Assembly: GCF_000380125.1 (NCBI RefSeq)
Contig: NZ_KB904565.1
Span: 1-58,007, forward strand
Direction of reading: 5' to 3'
Source: Streptococcus ovis DSM 16829
Lineage (GTDB): Bacteria; Bacillota; Bacilli; Lactobacillales; Streptococcaceae
Length of the DNA stretch: 58,007 bases
Below the pieces are notes generated by a model. It was not told the DNA's origin. It saw only the letters and a program-made list of their open reading frames with translations, and ran no database searches. Shown one piece after another: positions 48,884 to 57,195 of the stretch. Every line of letters starts with the position of its first letter. Position 1 is the first letter of the stretch. The position numbers were made by a program, and so were the translations under genes.

Positions 48884-48900
48884 TAAAGCTGTCTTTTATT
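48871..48900 (+). terminator. Terminator overlapping the mnmG stop
   Basis: AAAAGACAGCT and AGCTGTCTTTT form an 11-base stem around AATAA; the T-run is short (TTTTATT). Confidence 0.7.
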
Positions 48901-48969
48901 CTCGCTAGAAACGTGTGCCAACTAGCTTTTTTACCTATTTTGTGGTAGAATGGCAGGCAGAGGTTTATA

Positions 48970-50928
48970 ATGAAAAAATTTCGATTTTCAACCATTCATT
49001 TCGTCATGATTGGTCTCATTTTATTTGGCTTAGTAGCAATTGTAAATGGTTTGTATCCTAACAGTGTGATGTTGCATATTAGTTTATTTTTAACCCTACT
49101 TGCTTTGGTTAGTTTATTTGTTTTTCAGAAAAAATCCTATGAAATTAGTGAAATTGACCAAATCGAATACTTGAATGATCAAGCAAATTCAGGGTTGATG
49201 CAGCTTTTAGATCAGATGCCTGTTGGGGTTATTAAAATTCGTAAGGAAGACAACCATGTTGAATGGTTTAATCCCTACGCGGAATTGATTTTCGCACAAG
49301 AAAATGGTGAGTTTGACCAAAAGAAGCTTCGCGAGATTGTTGATGTTGCCTTGGATGAAGACCGGAATTATGCTAATTTTTCTGGTAAACGTTATGCGGT
49401 GCATGTGGACTACAACCAAGGATTGTTTTACTTTTTTGATGCTTCAACAGAGTATATTGCAACGTCTAATTTAATTGGTAGTCGACCGACTATTGGAATT
49501 ATTTCTGTGGACAATTATGATGAGTTGGAGGACAGTTTGTCGGATTCACAGATTAGTCAGGTGAATACTTTCCTAGCTCAGTTTGTGTCAGAATTTGCTC
49601 ATGAAAACGGGATTTATTATCGTCGTGGGACGATGGATCGTTTCTACTTATTTACAGATTATGCCATTTTGGAGAAGTTGATTGAAGAGAAATTTTCTGT
49701 TGTCAACAAGTTTCGTGAGGAAGCTAAAAATCTTGATCTGCCATTAACTCTTAGCATGGGACTTGCCTATGGCAATGATAACCATTTACAAATTGGGGAA
49801 GTTGCCCTTCAGAATCTAAATATGGCTGAAGTACGAGGCGGAGACCAAGTGGTTATCAAGGAAAATGACGAAAGCAAGCAGCCAATCTTTTTTGGTGGAG
49901 GCTCAGCCTCGGCTGTGAGACGTACACGAACTCGTACGAGAGCGATGATGACAGCTGTTTCTGATAAGTTAAAAACGGTGGATGCTGTTTTTGTGGTTGG
50001 TCATCGAAACATGGATATGGATGCACTTGGATCAGCTGTTGGGATGCAGTATTTTGCTCAAAATGTGATGAACAATGCCTATACTGTTTACAATGAAAAT
50101 GAATTGGCTCCAGATATTGATCGGGCAATTCGTAAGCTGAAAGAAGAGAATTGCTCGAATCTCATGACAATTGAGGAAGCTAAGAAACGCGTGACAGACC
50201 AATCGTTGTTGATTATGGTCGACCATTCAAAGATTGGATTGACCTTATCAAAAGAGCTCTATGAGCTATTTAGTCAGGTAGTTGTTGTGGATCATCATCG
50301 TCGAGATACGGATTTTCCAAGTAATTCTATTTTGACTTACATTGAGAGTGGAGCAAGTTCAGCCAGTGAATTGGTGACAGAGTTGATTCAGTTTCAGAAT
50401 GATAAATTCCATAAATTGAATCGATTGCAATCTAGTCTATTAATGGCTGGAATTATGTTGGATACCAAGAATTTCACAGCACGTGTGACAAGTCGGACAT
50501 TTGATGTTGCGAGTTATTTACGGACGCGTGGCAGTGATAGCTTAGAGATTCATAAATTTATGGCAACAGATTTTGAAGAATATCGTCAAATCAATGAGTT
50601 GATTTTACGTGGTGTTCGGGTACGAGAAAATATCATTCTTGTTTGCGGAGATGATCTCAATTCTTATGACAATATTATTCCAAGTAAAGCCGCAGATGCA
50701 ATGCTTGATATGGCTGGAATTGAAGCAGTCTTTGTAGTGACGAGAAATATCGGCGGCTATGTGGCGATTTCTGCACGTAGTCGTAGTCAGGTGAATGTAC
50801 AACGAATTATGGAGAATATGGGCGGAGGCGGACATTTTAATCTAGCTGCTGCACAGGTTCCTAATCAATCTATCCAAGAAGTGAGAAATCGCCTTTTGGA
50901 AAAAATCCAAGAAGAAGTAGAAGGATAG
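48970..50928 (+). CDS. gdpP: Cyclic-di-AMP phosphodiesterase GdpP
   Basis: Membrane-bound enzyme that degrades c-di-AMP and so affects wall stress, potassium balance and beta-lactam tolerance. It has 652 residues. Two N-terminal helices (about 8-52) precede a PAS-like domain (about 75-150), a degenerate GGDEF domain (about 170-300) and a DHH-DHHA1 catalytic module. In the last, VGHRNMDMDALGSA, IMVDHSK and VVVDHHRRD provide metal ligands; GGGGHFNLAAAQ lies near the end. It precedes rplI by 9 bases, as in many Firmicutes. Confidence 0.97.
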   Translation: MKKFRFSTIHFVMIGLILFGLVAIVNGLYPNSVMLHISLFLTLLALVSLFVFQKKSYEISEIDQIEYLNDQANSGLMQLLDQMPVGVIKIRKEDNHVEWFNPYAELIFAQENGEFDQKKLREIVDVALDEDRNYANFSGKRYAVHVDYNQGLFYFFDASTEYIATSNLIGSRPTIGIISVDNYDELEDSLSDSQISQVNTFLAQFVSEFAHENGIYYRRGTMDRFYLFTDYAILEKLIEEKFSVVNKFREEAKNLDLPLTLSMGLAYGNDNHLQIGEVALQNLNMAEVRGGDQVVIKENDESKQPIFFGGGSASAVRRTRTRTRAMMTAVSDKLKTVDAVFVVGHRNMDMDALGSAVGMQYFAQNVMNNAYTVYNENELAPDIDRAIRKLKEENCSNLMTIEEAKKRVTDQSLLIMVDHSKIGLTLSKELYELFSQVVVVDHHRRDTDFPSNSILTYIESGASSASELVTELIQFQNDKFHKLNRLQSSLLMAGIMLDTKNFTARVTSRTFDVASYLRTRGSDSLEIHKFMATDFEEYRQINELILRGVRVRENIILVCGDDLNSYDNIIPSKAADAMLDMAGIEAVFVVTRNIGGYVAISARSRSQVNVQRIMENMGGGGHFNLAAAQVPNQSIQEVRNRLLEKIQEEVEG

Positions 50929-50937
50929 GAGACAAAA

Positions 50938-51390
50938 ATGAAAGTTATTTTTTTAGCAGATGTTAAGGGACAAGGGAAAAAAGGGGAAATTAAAGAAGTG
51001 CCAACTGGGTATGCTCAGAATTTCTTAATTAAGAAAAAATTGGCAAAAGAAGCGACTAATCAAGCCATTAGTGAGCTTCGCGGTCAACAAAAATCGAAAG
51101 AAAAAGCACATGCTGAAATGGTGGCAGAGGCTGAAAGTATTAAAGCAAAATTAGCAGATGAAGCGACTCTTGTTGAATTTGTAGAAAAAGTTGGACCAGA
51201 TGGACGGACTTTTGGCTCAATTACGAGCAAGAAAATTGCTGAAGAATTGGACAAGCAGTTTGGAATTAAGGTCGATAAGCGTCACATTCAGTTGGAGCAT
51301 CCAATTCGTGCCGTTGGTTTAGTAGATGTACCAGTAAAACTCTATCAAGATGTAACAGGTATAATCAATTTACGAATTAAAGATATGTAA
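50938..51390 (+). CDS. rplI: 50S ribosomal protein L9
   Basis: Two-domain 23S-binding protein of 150 residues. The N-terminal domain [20 protein letters not shown] and [17 protein letters not shown] is the L9 signature. A long helix (about 41-75) connects to the C-terminal domain with [27 protein letters not shown]. It lies between gdpP and dnaB, a conserved order. Confidence 0.98.
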   Translation: MKVIFLADVKGQGKKGEIKEVPTGYAQNFLIKKKLAKEATNQAISELRGQQKSKEKAHAEMVAEAESIKAKLADEATLVEFVEKVGPDGRTFGSITSKKIAEELDKQFGIKVDKRHIQLEHPIRAVGLVDVPVKLYQDVTGIINLRIKDM

Positions 51391-51420
51391 AAAAGCCAAT
51401 CTAAGCAGGGAGGTGAGTTG

Positions 51421-52773
51421 ATGGCAGAATTAGGTGAATTGCGGATGCAGCCACAGGATATTTTGGCAGAGCAGTCTGTTCTAGGTGCAATTTTCATTGA
51501 TGAGAGCAAGCTTGTCTTTGTTCGTGAATATATTGAGGCAGAGGACTTTTTCAAGTATGCACATCGCCTAATTTTTAGTGCTATGGTCGCTTTGTCAGAG
51601 CGTAATGAAGCCATTGATGCAACGACCATGCGAAACTACTTGGATAGCCATGGAGACCTCGAGAATATTGGTGGTCTCGGTTACTTGGCGGAGGTCATTA
51701 ACTCTGTTCCGACGTCGGCTAATGCAGAGTACTATGCGAAGATTGTTGCTGAAAAATCCAATCTGCGTAAGCTGATTGATCGGTTGACAGAGTCTGTCAA
51801 CCAAGCATATGATGGAGCAGATGATTCAGATACCATTATTGCCAATGCTGAGAAGGCTTTAATTGATGTTAGTGAAGGAGCAAGTCGTTCTGGATTTAAA
51901 AAGATCGATGATGTCCTTAACCTGAACTTTGAAAACCTTGAAATTCGTTCACAACAGACGTCTGCTATTACTGGGATTGCCTCTGGCTACCCAGCTTTGG
52001 ATACGATGACAACTGGTTTTCATGAGGAAGAGTTGATTATTTTAGCAGCTCGTCCTGCGGTTGGTAAGACTGCTTTTGCCTTAAATATTGCGCAAAATAT
52101 TGGGACAAAGCTCGGTAAGACAGTCGCAATCTTCTCACTAGAAATGGGTGCGGAGAGTTTAGTAGACCGGATGTTGGCCTCTGAAGGAGTGATCAATTCA
52201 CGCTCTATTCGTACTGGTCAGTTATCTGATGATGAATGGCAAAAGTTGATGATTGCACAGGCGAATTTGGCGCGAGCAAGTATTTATATTGATGATACGC
52301 CAGGTATCCGAATCACTGAAATTCGGTCACGGGCTCGAAAATTAGCACAAGAAACCGGAAATCTTGGTTTGATTTTGATTGACTATTTGCAATTGATTAC
52401 TGGAAATGGTCGTGAAAGTCGCCAGCAAGAAGTTTCTGAGATTTCACGACAGTTAAAGGTTTTGGCAAAAGAATTGAAAGTTCCTGTGATTGCCTTGAGT
52501 CAGCTATCCCGTTCAATTGAGCAACGTCAGGACAAGCGTCCGATGCTATCTGACTTGCGGGAGTCAGGGTCTATTGAACAGGATGCGGATATCGTAGCCT
52601 TCCTCCACCGGGATGACTATTACCATGATGGTGAAGAAGAAGGAGGTATCCCTAATAATACAGTGGAAGTCATTATCGAGAAGAACCGTTCGGGTGCGCG
52701 CGGGTCTGTGGAATTGATGTTCCAGAAAGAGTACAATAAGTTTTCAAGTATTTCAAAGAGAGAGGAAAATTAA
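51421..52773 (+). CDS. dnaB: Replicative DNA helicase
   Basis: Hexameric 5'-3' helicase of the replisome (named DnaC in Bacillus). The ATG at 51421 follows GGGAGGTG; a TTG one codon earlier is also in frame. It has 450 residues. The N-terminal domain (PQDILAEQSVLGAIFIDES) is followed by the RecA-like motor with Walker A ARPAVGKTAFALNIA (about 212-226), Walker B GLILIDYLQLI and LSQLSRSIEQRQDKRPMLSD. Stop is 3 bases before veg. Confidence 0.98.
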   Translation: MAELGELRMQPQDILAEQSVLGAIFIDESKLVFVREYIEAEDFFKYAHRLIFSAMVALSERNEAIDATTMRNYLDSHGDLENIGGLGYLAEVINSVPTSANAEYYAKIVAEKSNLRKLIDRLTESVNQAYDGADDSDTIIANAEKALIDVSEGASRSGFKKIDDVLNLNFENLEIRSQQTSAITGIASGYPALDTMTTGFHEEELIILAARPAVGKTAFALNIAQNIGTKLGKTVAIFSLEMGAESLVDRMLASEGVINSRSIRTGQLSDDEWQKLMIAQANLARASIYIDDTPGIRITEIRSRARKLAQETGNLGLILIDYLQLITGNGRESRQQEVSEISRQLKVLAKELKVPVIALSQLSRSIEQRQDKRPMLSDLRESGSIEQDADIVAFLHRDDYYHDGEEEGGIPNNTVEVIIEKNRSGARGSVELMFQKEYNKFSSISKREEN

Positions 52774-52776
52774 ACA

Positions 52777-53028
52777 ATGAGTGATGCATTTACAGATGTT
52801 GCGAAAATGAAGGATATTAAGGCAGCAATCAAGGAACATGAGGGAAAAGTAGTTGAATTAACCCTTGAAAATGGACGAAAACGTGAGAAGAATAAACAAG
52901 GCCGGATTATTGAAGTTTACCAATCTCTCTTTATTGTGGAATTCGAGGATCCAAATAATACCTTTGTGGAGTCTTATACCTATTCAGATATTTTGACAGA
53001 AAAGATTTTGATTCATTATCTAGATTAA
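52777..53028 (+). CDS. veg: Veg family protein
   Basis: An 83-residue conserved Firmicute protein, homologous to B. subtilis Veg, which has been reported to stimulate biofilm formation. Signature stretches are IKAAIKEHEGKVVELTLENG, GRIIEVYQSLFIVEF and SYTYSDILTEKI. It follows dnaB with a 3-base gap. The biochemical role is unknown. A terminator overlaps its end. Confidence 0.93.
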   Translation: MSDAFTDVAKMKDIKAAIKEHEGKVVELTLENGRKREKNKQGRIIEVYQSLFIVEFEDPNNTFVESYTYSDILTEKILIHYLD

Positions 53029-53055
53029 AAAAACAGTCCGGTGGACTGTTTTTTC
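53027..53055 (+). terminator. Terminator of the gdpP-rplI-dnaB-veg unit
   Basis: AAAAAACAGTCC and GGACTGTTTTTT form a 12-base stem with a GGT loop. A second near-identical hairpin follows 51 bases later. Confidence 0.9.
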
Positions 53056-53370
53056 ACGAGTTTGGAAATGAGAAAGCGAGTATTCAGTCCGGTGGACTGT
53101 TTTTTATGCTTCTACAGTTTGGGGAACTGTGAAAGGCAATAGAAAGAGAGTATGAAGTCAGTGGGATTGAAACAGTCTAGGAGACTGTTTCAGACCAGTT
53201 CTTAAAAATGGGAAAGAGCAAGTTATTCAGAAGACTGTCAAAGCCTCTTGCCTAAAAATGAAAAAAATAAGAGTTGACCAGAAGTCTAAAAATTCAAAAG
53301 CGAGTTCAATCCGGTGGGTTGTTTGAGCCTAGCTCTTAAAGTATATCAGAGTTAGCTAAGTCCGAGGACT
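53028..53370. repeat. Degenerate array of CAGTCC-type hairpins after veg
   Basis: CAGTCCGGTGGACTG occurs at 53034-53048 and again at 53085-53099, in a 51-base direct repeat including TTTGGAAATGAGAAAGCGAG. Decayed relatives follow: ACAGTTTGGGGAACTGT, ACAGTCTAGGAGACTGT, a TCCGGTGGGTTGTTTGAGCC stretch and AGTCCGAGGACTT, separated by variants of TTAAAAATGGGAAAGAGCAAG. No coding frame spans it. Confidence 0.7.
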
Positions 53371-53458
53371 TATTTAGAGAGTAAACAAAGAATATTTTAG
53401 GCACTTCATGATTGACCTTGGGGGAAGAAATCGCTGTATGCATGAAAAGAGGTTTAAC

Positions 53459-53487
53459 TTGACTTTTGCAAGCCTTTTCGTTATGAT
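53459..53487 (+). promoter_or_regulatory. Promoter of the thiamine-precursor uptake operon
   Basis: TTGACT (53459-53464) and TATGAT (53482-53487) with a 17-base spacer lie directly before the riboswitch. Confidence 0.8.
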
Positions 53488-53496
53488 GTGAATATA

Positions 53497-53573
53497 TGGG
53501 AGTCTGTGTACAGTCTGAGAGGAAGTGTAAGCTTCGACCGCACCTGATCTAGGTAATGCTAGCGTAGGGAACG
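53497..53573 (+). promoter_or_regulatory. TPP riboswitch (THI element)
   Basis: The conserved thiamine-pyrophosphate aptamer segments are present: CTGAGA (53515-53520) and ACCTGATCTAGGTAATGCTA followed by GCGTAGGGAA (53542-53571). The P3 arm is GGAAGTGTAAGCTTC. A terminator hairpin follows, so TPP should cause transcription termination. Confidence 0.95.
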
Positions 53574-53596
53574 ATAAAGAATGACACTATTGTTAT

Positions 53597-53626
53597 GCAC
53601 TTTTCCATATGGAGAAGTGCTTTTTT
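53597..53626 (+). terminator. TPP riboswitch expression-platform terminator
   Basis: GCACTTTTCC and GGAGAAGTGC arms around ATAT are followed by six T residues, 26 bases before the first gene. Confidence 0.85.
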
Positions 53627-53651
53627 GATGAACAAAGAAAGGAGAAATGAG

Positions 53652-53930
53652 ATGAAAGCCAGTATTGCCTTACAGATTTTGCCCTTGTCAAGTAGTGACA
53701 GAATCGCTGTGATTGACAAAGTCATTGCGTATTTGCAGGAACAGCCAGTTAAGCAGGTGGTCACACCATTTGAAACGGTTCTTGAGGGAGAGTGGGAGGA
53801 ACTCTTTCCTATCTTGAAGACTGCGATTGAGCTGGCTGGCAGTGAAGCTGAGAATATCTTTGCTAATGTGAAAATAAACTACGGACAGATTTTGTCTATT
53901 GAGGAGAAAATTGAAAAATATCATTCGTAA
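53652..53930 (+). CDS. Thiamine-binding protein of the MTH1187/YkoF family
   Basis: A 92-residue cytoplasmic protein beginning MKASIALQILPLSSSDRIAV; VIDKVIAYLQEQPVKQVVTP and FETVLEGEWEELFPILKTAI match the DUF77/MTH1187 fold, members of which bind thiamine or its pyrimidine. The ATG at 53652 was chosen after AAAGGAG (an ATG 5 bases upstream is out of frame). It is the first gene behind the TPP riboswitch and overlaps the permease gene. Its role is probably to hold or hand on the imported precursor; this is inferred. Confidence 0.85.
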   Translation: MKASIALQILPLSSSDRIAVIDKVIAYLQEQPVKQVVTPFETVLEGEWEELFPILKTAIELAGSEAENIFANVKINYGQILSIEEKIEKYHS

Positions 53931-54666
53931 ACAGATGAGTAGCTTGGGGATAGTCCTGTTACTTGTCATCTGGCAACTCGCAGGATTTCTCAAACTCTTA
54001 CCTAAGTACATATTACCAACTCCCCTTGAAATTGTTCAGGCTTTTGTACGTGACCGAGAACTCTTATGGCAACATAGTCTTTTTACCTTGCAGACGGCCT
54101 TAATGGGGCTTTCGCTAGGGGTTGTGATTGCTTGTGTGTTGGCCCTTGTCATGGACCGATTTGGTTGGGTTAATGAGATGCTCTATCCGATTTTGGTGAT
54201 TATCCAGACCATTCCTACTATTGCACTAGCTCCTATTTTAGTATTATGGTTGGGATATGGAATTTTACCTAAAATTGTTCTGATTATATTGACCACGACC
54301 TTTCCTATTATTGTTAATATCTTAGATGGATTTCGACAATGTGATGCGGACACGCTCAGGCTCTTTCAGTTGATGGGGGCCAAACCTTGGCAGGTCTTGT
54401 GGCATTTTAAGATACCAAATGCTCTGCCTTATTTCTATGCTGGATTACGGGTCAGTGTTTCCTATGCTTTTATTACTACTGTCGTTTCGGAATGGCTAGG
54501 TGGTTTTGAGGGGCTAGGAGTTTATATGATTCAGTCCAAAAAGCTGTTCCAATATGACACCATGTTTGCTATTATCATCTGGATCTCAGTCATTAGTCTT
54601 CTTGCGATGAAACTGGTCCAAATGAGTGAAAAATGGGTCATTAAGTGGAAACCAACAACAAAATAA
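53911..54666 (+). CDS. thiX: ABC transporter permease for a thiamine precursor (ThiX-like)
   Basis: A BPD-type permease of about 251 residues with six helices. The cytoplasmic loop contains EAA-like FRQCDADTLRLFQLMGAKPWQVLWHFKIPNALPYF. The likely start is the TTG at 53911, four bases after GAGGAG; the ATG at 53935 is an alternative and a TTG at 53899 is also in frame. It overlaps the end of the previous gene. With the binding protein and ATPase it forms a complete importer. Its position behind a TPP riboswitch suggests a pyrimidine (HMP) substrate. Confidence 0.88.
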   Translation: MKNIIRKQMSSLGIVLLLVIWQLAGFLKLLPKYILPTPLEIVQAFVRDRELLWQHSLFTLQTALMGLSLGVVIACVLALVMDRFGWVNEMLYPILVIIQTIPTIALAPILVLWLGYGILPKIVLIILTTTFPIIVNILDGFRQCDADTLRLFQLMGAKPWQVLWHFKIPNALPYFYAGLRVSVSYAFITTVVSEWLGGFEGLGVYMIQSKKLFQYDTMFAIIIWISVISLLAMKLVQMSEKWVIKWKPTTK

Positions 54667-54679
54667 AAAGGAATAAACA

Positions 54680-55672
54680 ATGAAGAATGTAACATTAACT
54701 GGTCTTGCTTTGATGGCGGCCTCACTTTTTACCTTGGGAGCTTGTGCGAGCACTGCAACAGATGCCAAGAAAGAAAAAACGATTGATTTTATCCTTGATT
54801 GGACACCGAATACCAATCACACAGGTCTTTATGTGGCGCTGGAAAAAGGTTATTTTGAAGACGAAGGGGTGAAAGTCGATATCAAATTACCATCAGAGGA
54901 TAGTTCGTCTGATTTGGTCATTAACGGCAAGGCACCTTTTGCGATTTATTTCCAAGATTCAATGGCAAAGAAATTAGAAAAAGGTGCAGGAATTACAGCG
55001 GTTGCGGCCGTTGTAGAGCATAATACTTCTGGCATTATTTCAGATGCAGATGCCAATATCCAATCTCCTAAAGATTTGGTGGGGAAAAAATATGGAACTT
55101 GGAATGACCCGATTGAACTCGGAATGCTAGAAACCTTGGTCAAGGCAGAAGGCGGTGATTTTGAAAAGGTCGAAAAGGTTCCAAACACCGATGCCAATTC
55201 TATCACGCCGATTGCTAATAAAATGTTTGATGCTGCTTGGATTTACCACGGTTGGGATGGTATCATGGCAGAAAAGGAAGGGATGAAGACGAATTTCTTC
55301 TACTTGACGGATTTTGCGGAAGAATTTGACTACTATTCACCTGTCATTATTGCTAATAATGACTATCTGAAAGAGAATCCTGATGAAGCGAAAAAGGTCT
55401 TAAAAGCTATTAAGAAAGGGTATCAATTTGCGATTGAGAACCCAGAAGAAAGTGCGGATATTCTCATCAAACATGCTCCTGAATTGAAAAATCAAAAGGA
55501 GTTTGTCGTGGCTTCTCAAAAATATTTGTCCAGTCAGTACGCTTCTAACCCTGATAAATGGGGAGAGTTTGATGCAGACCGTTGGAATGCCTTTTATGCT
55601 TGGGCACAGGAACAAGGAATCTTAGAAAGTGATTTGAAAGACCAAGGATTTTCAAACGATTATTTAGATTAA
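54680..55672 (+). CDS. thiY: NMT1/THI5-like substrate-binding lipoprotein (ThiY-like)
   Basis: A 330-residue exported lipoprotein: signal MKNVTLTGLALMAASLFTLG with lipobox LGAC near residue 22. The mature part opens with IDFILDWTPNTNHTGLYVAL, characteristic of THI5/NMT1-type binding proteins for the thiamine pyrimidine, and has KYGTWNDPIELGML and WIYHGWDGIMAEKEG. It lies between permease and ATPase genes. Ligand HMP or N-formyl-HMP is inferred from family and riboswitch. Confidence 0.92.
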   Translation: MKNVTLTGLALMAASLFTLGACASTATDAKKEKTIDFILDWTPNTNHTGLYVALEKGYFEDEGVKVDIKLPSEDSSSDLVINGKAPFAIYFQDSMAKKLEKGAGITAVAAVVEHNTSGIISDADANIQSPKDLVGKKYGTWNDPIELGMLETLVKAEGGDFEKVEKVPNTDANSITPIANKMFDAAWIYHGWDGIMAEKEGMKTNFFYLTDFAEEFDYYSPVIIANNDYLKENPDEAKKVLKAIKKGYQFAIENPEESADILIKHAPELKNQKEFVVASQKYLSSQYASNPDKWGEFDADRWNAFYAWAQEQGILESDLKDQGFSNDYLD

Positions 55673-56401
55673 ATGAAAAAAATTGAATTGCAAAATGTAC
55701 GTTTTGCCTATGACGAAGTGGCAACACTAGAAAATATCACTCTTTATGTCAATGAGGGAGAGCTTGTCTCCATTGTAGGGCCTAGCGGCGTGGGAAAAAC
55801 GACCCTCTTTAATCTGATTGCGGGGATTTTGCCTGTTCGTGAGGGAAGGGTTCTTGTGGATGGGGTGGAAAATCCCAGAGGCAAGGTCAGTTACATGCTC
55901 CAAAAAGATTTGCTGCTGGAACACAAGACCATTTTGGGAAATGTTATTCTTCCACTTATTTTGCGTGGGGTGAAGAAAAAAGAAGCTATCCAACAGGCAG
56001 ATGGCCTTTTGGAAGAATTTGGGCTGTCCAATGTGCGTGATGCCTATCCCCATGAGCTAAGTGGCGGAATGCGACAGCGGATAGCCTTATTGCGAACCTA
56101 TCTTTTTGGACAGGATATCTTTCTTTTGGATGAGGCATTTAGTGCCTTGGATGAAATCACTAAAATGACCTTGCATGATTGGTATTTAGGGATTCATAAG
56201 CAGTTGAAGTTAACTACTCTTTTAATTACGCATAGCATTGATGAGGCGGTGGAATTGAGTGACCGTATCTATGTTCTCAATCATAAACCCGGACAGATTG
56301 TGGCAGAATTGAGCATGGATTGGAAAGAGGTGGCAGACCCTGAAATGGCAAAGCTTCATTACAAACAAGAGATTCTCGGTCTATTAGGATTGAAGAAATA
56401 A
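55673..56401 (+). CDS. thiZ: ABC transporter ATPase for a thiamine precursor (ThiZ-like)
   Basis: A 242-residue ATPase starting without gap after the binding protein. Walker A is GPSGVGKTT (about 37-45), signature LSGGMRQR (about 128-135), Walker B IFLLDEAFSALDE and H-loop THSIDEAVEL. The sequence resembles the nitrate/sulfonate/taurine-type ATPases, to which ThiZ belongs. It ends the operon before a terminator. Confidence 0.92.
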   Translation: MKKIELQNVRFAYDEVATLENITLYVNEGELVSIVGPSGVGKTTLFNLIAGILPVREGRVLVDGVENPRGKVSYMLQKDLLLEHKTILGNVILPLILRGVKKKEAIQQADGLLEEFGLSNVRDAYPHELSGGMRQRIALLRTYLFGQDIFLLDEAFSALDEITKMTLHDWYLGIHKQLKLTTLLITHSIDEAVELSDRIYVLNHKPGQIVAELSMDWKEVADPEMAKLHYKQEILGLLGLKK

Positions 56402-56449
56402 GAAGTAAGTGGTAAGAGTTTTTAGATTTAATCAAATATATCCCTATGA

Positions 56450-56481
56450 GGGAGAACAGATTTGCTGTTCTCTCTTTTTTT
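56450..56481 (+). terminator. Terminator of the thiamine-precursor operon
   Basis: GAGAACAG and CTGTTCTC arms around ATTTG are followed by TCTTTTTTT. Confidence 0.9.
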
Positions 56482-56511
56482 GTTTGCCTAAAACTGTAGG
56501 GAGGGTTTGAA

Positions 56512-57027
56512 ATGGATCAATTTGCTTATCAAAAACTATTGGAAAGTGATCCATTGGGTTTTATCGATCCTCTGACTGATTTAGGAGAATTTGATTTTGT
56601 TCAGATGAAGTTCAAAGAACCTGTTCATCAGTTGATCAATAAATACTCTGGTCAACCTTATAATCCTAACTGGCAGAATAAGATTGAACAGATGAGGGGA
56701 TTATATATCCAGTATCAGAAAAGTATAACGCTAGAGGATGAGAGTATTCGTCATAGAGTTAGAAACCAGGAATACAAGGAATATGTTCATAAAATTGTCA
56801 CAACCTACTTGACTTTAGGTTTTAAATTCAAAGAGATTGAAAAGCGGCTTCCATTATCTTATAAACAGCTGATACGAGGGCGGAAAAGAAGTGACTACGT
56901 TCAAACAGTTAAACCGTGCTTTTATCTAAAAAGCAATCTGAAGAAAGGGAATCCTTACCCTAAGAGGTTACTACCCAATAGCTTCGCTCTGGCAAATATC
57001 GAGGAGAATTGTAATGATGAATTTTGA
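56512..57027 (+). CDS. Unrecognised protein at the edge of a putative mobile element
   Basis: A 171-residue basic, soluble protein with no family recognised by eye. The N terminus is acidic (LESDPLGFIDPLTDLGEFDF). A segment near 100-130 (TYLTLGFKFKEIEKRLPLSY then KQLIRGRKR) could be a helix-turn-helix, and the C terminus is Lys/Asn/Pro-rich. RBS GGGAGGG. It is followed by a small membrane peptide (overlapping by 14 bases) and a plasmid-type replication initiator, so it may belong to their replication or control module. It lies just after a terminator that closes the housekeeping unit. Confidence 0.7.
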   Translation: MDQFAYQKLLESDPLGFIDPLTDLGEFDFVQMKFKEPVHQLINKYSGQPYNPNWQNKIEQMRGLYIQYQKSITLEDESIRHRVRNQEYKEYVHKIVTTYLTLGFKFKEIEKRLPLSYKQLIRGRKRSDYVQTVKPCFYLKSNLKKGNPYPKRLLPNSFALANIEENCNDEF

Positions 57028-57184
57028 TGTTAACCGTATTAATTCACAAGATGAAAGAATCTTTATGGAAGAACCAATCCATAAGAAGCGTTTTACCATT
57101 TATGGAATGCCTTTATTATTAACATTAATCTTATTCAGCTTATTGATATTGTTAATAAAATTCTTTTTGTTTTTAGTTGGATAG
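57014..57184 (+). CDS. 56-residue single-pass membrane peptide
   Basis: Reads MMNFDVNRINSQDERIFMEE, then a basic stretch (HKKRF), then one strong membrane helix (MPLLLTLILFSLLILLIKFF). The start overlaps the previous gene by 14 bases with AGGAG upstream, and it ends 11 bases before the initiator gene. Small membrane proteins of this kind occur in integrative elements and plasmids near rep genes, but no function is known. Confidence 0.65.
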   Translation: MMNFDVNRINSQDERIFMEEPIHKKRFTIYGMPLLLTLILFSLLILLIKFFLFLVG

Positions 57185-57195
57185 TAAGGAAACAG

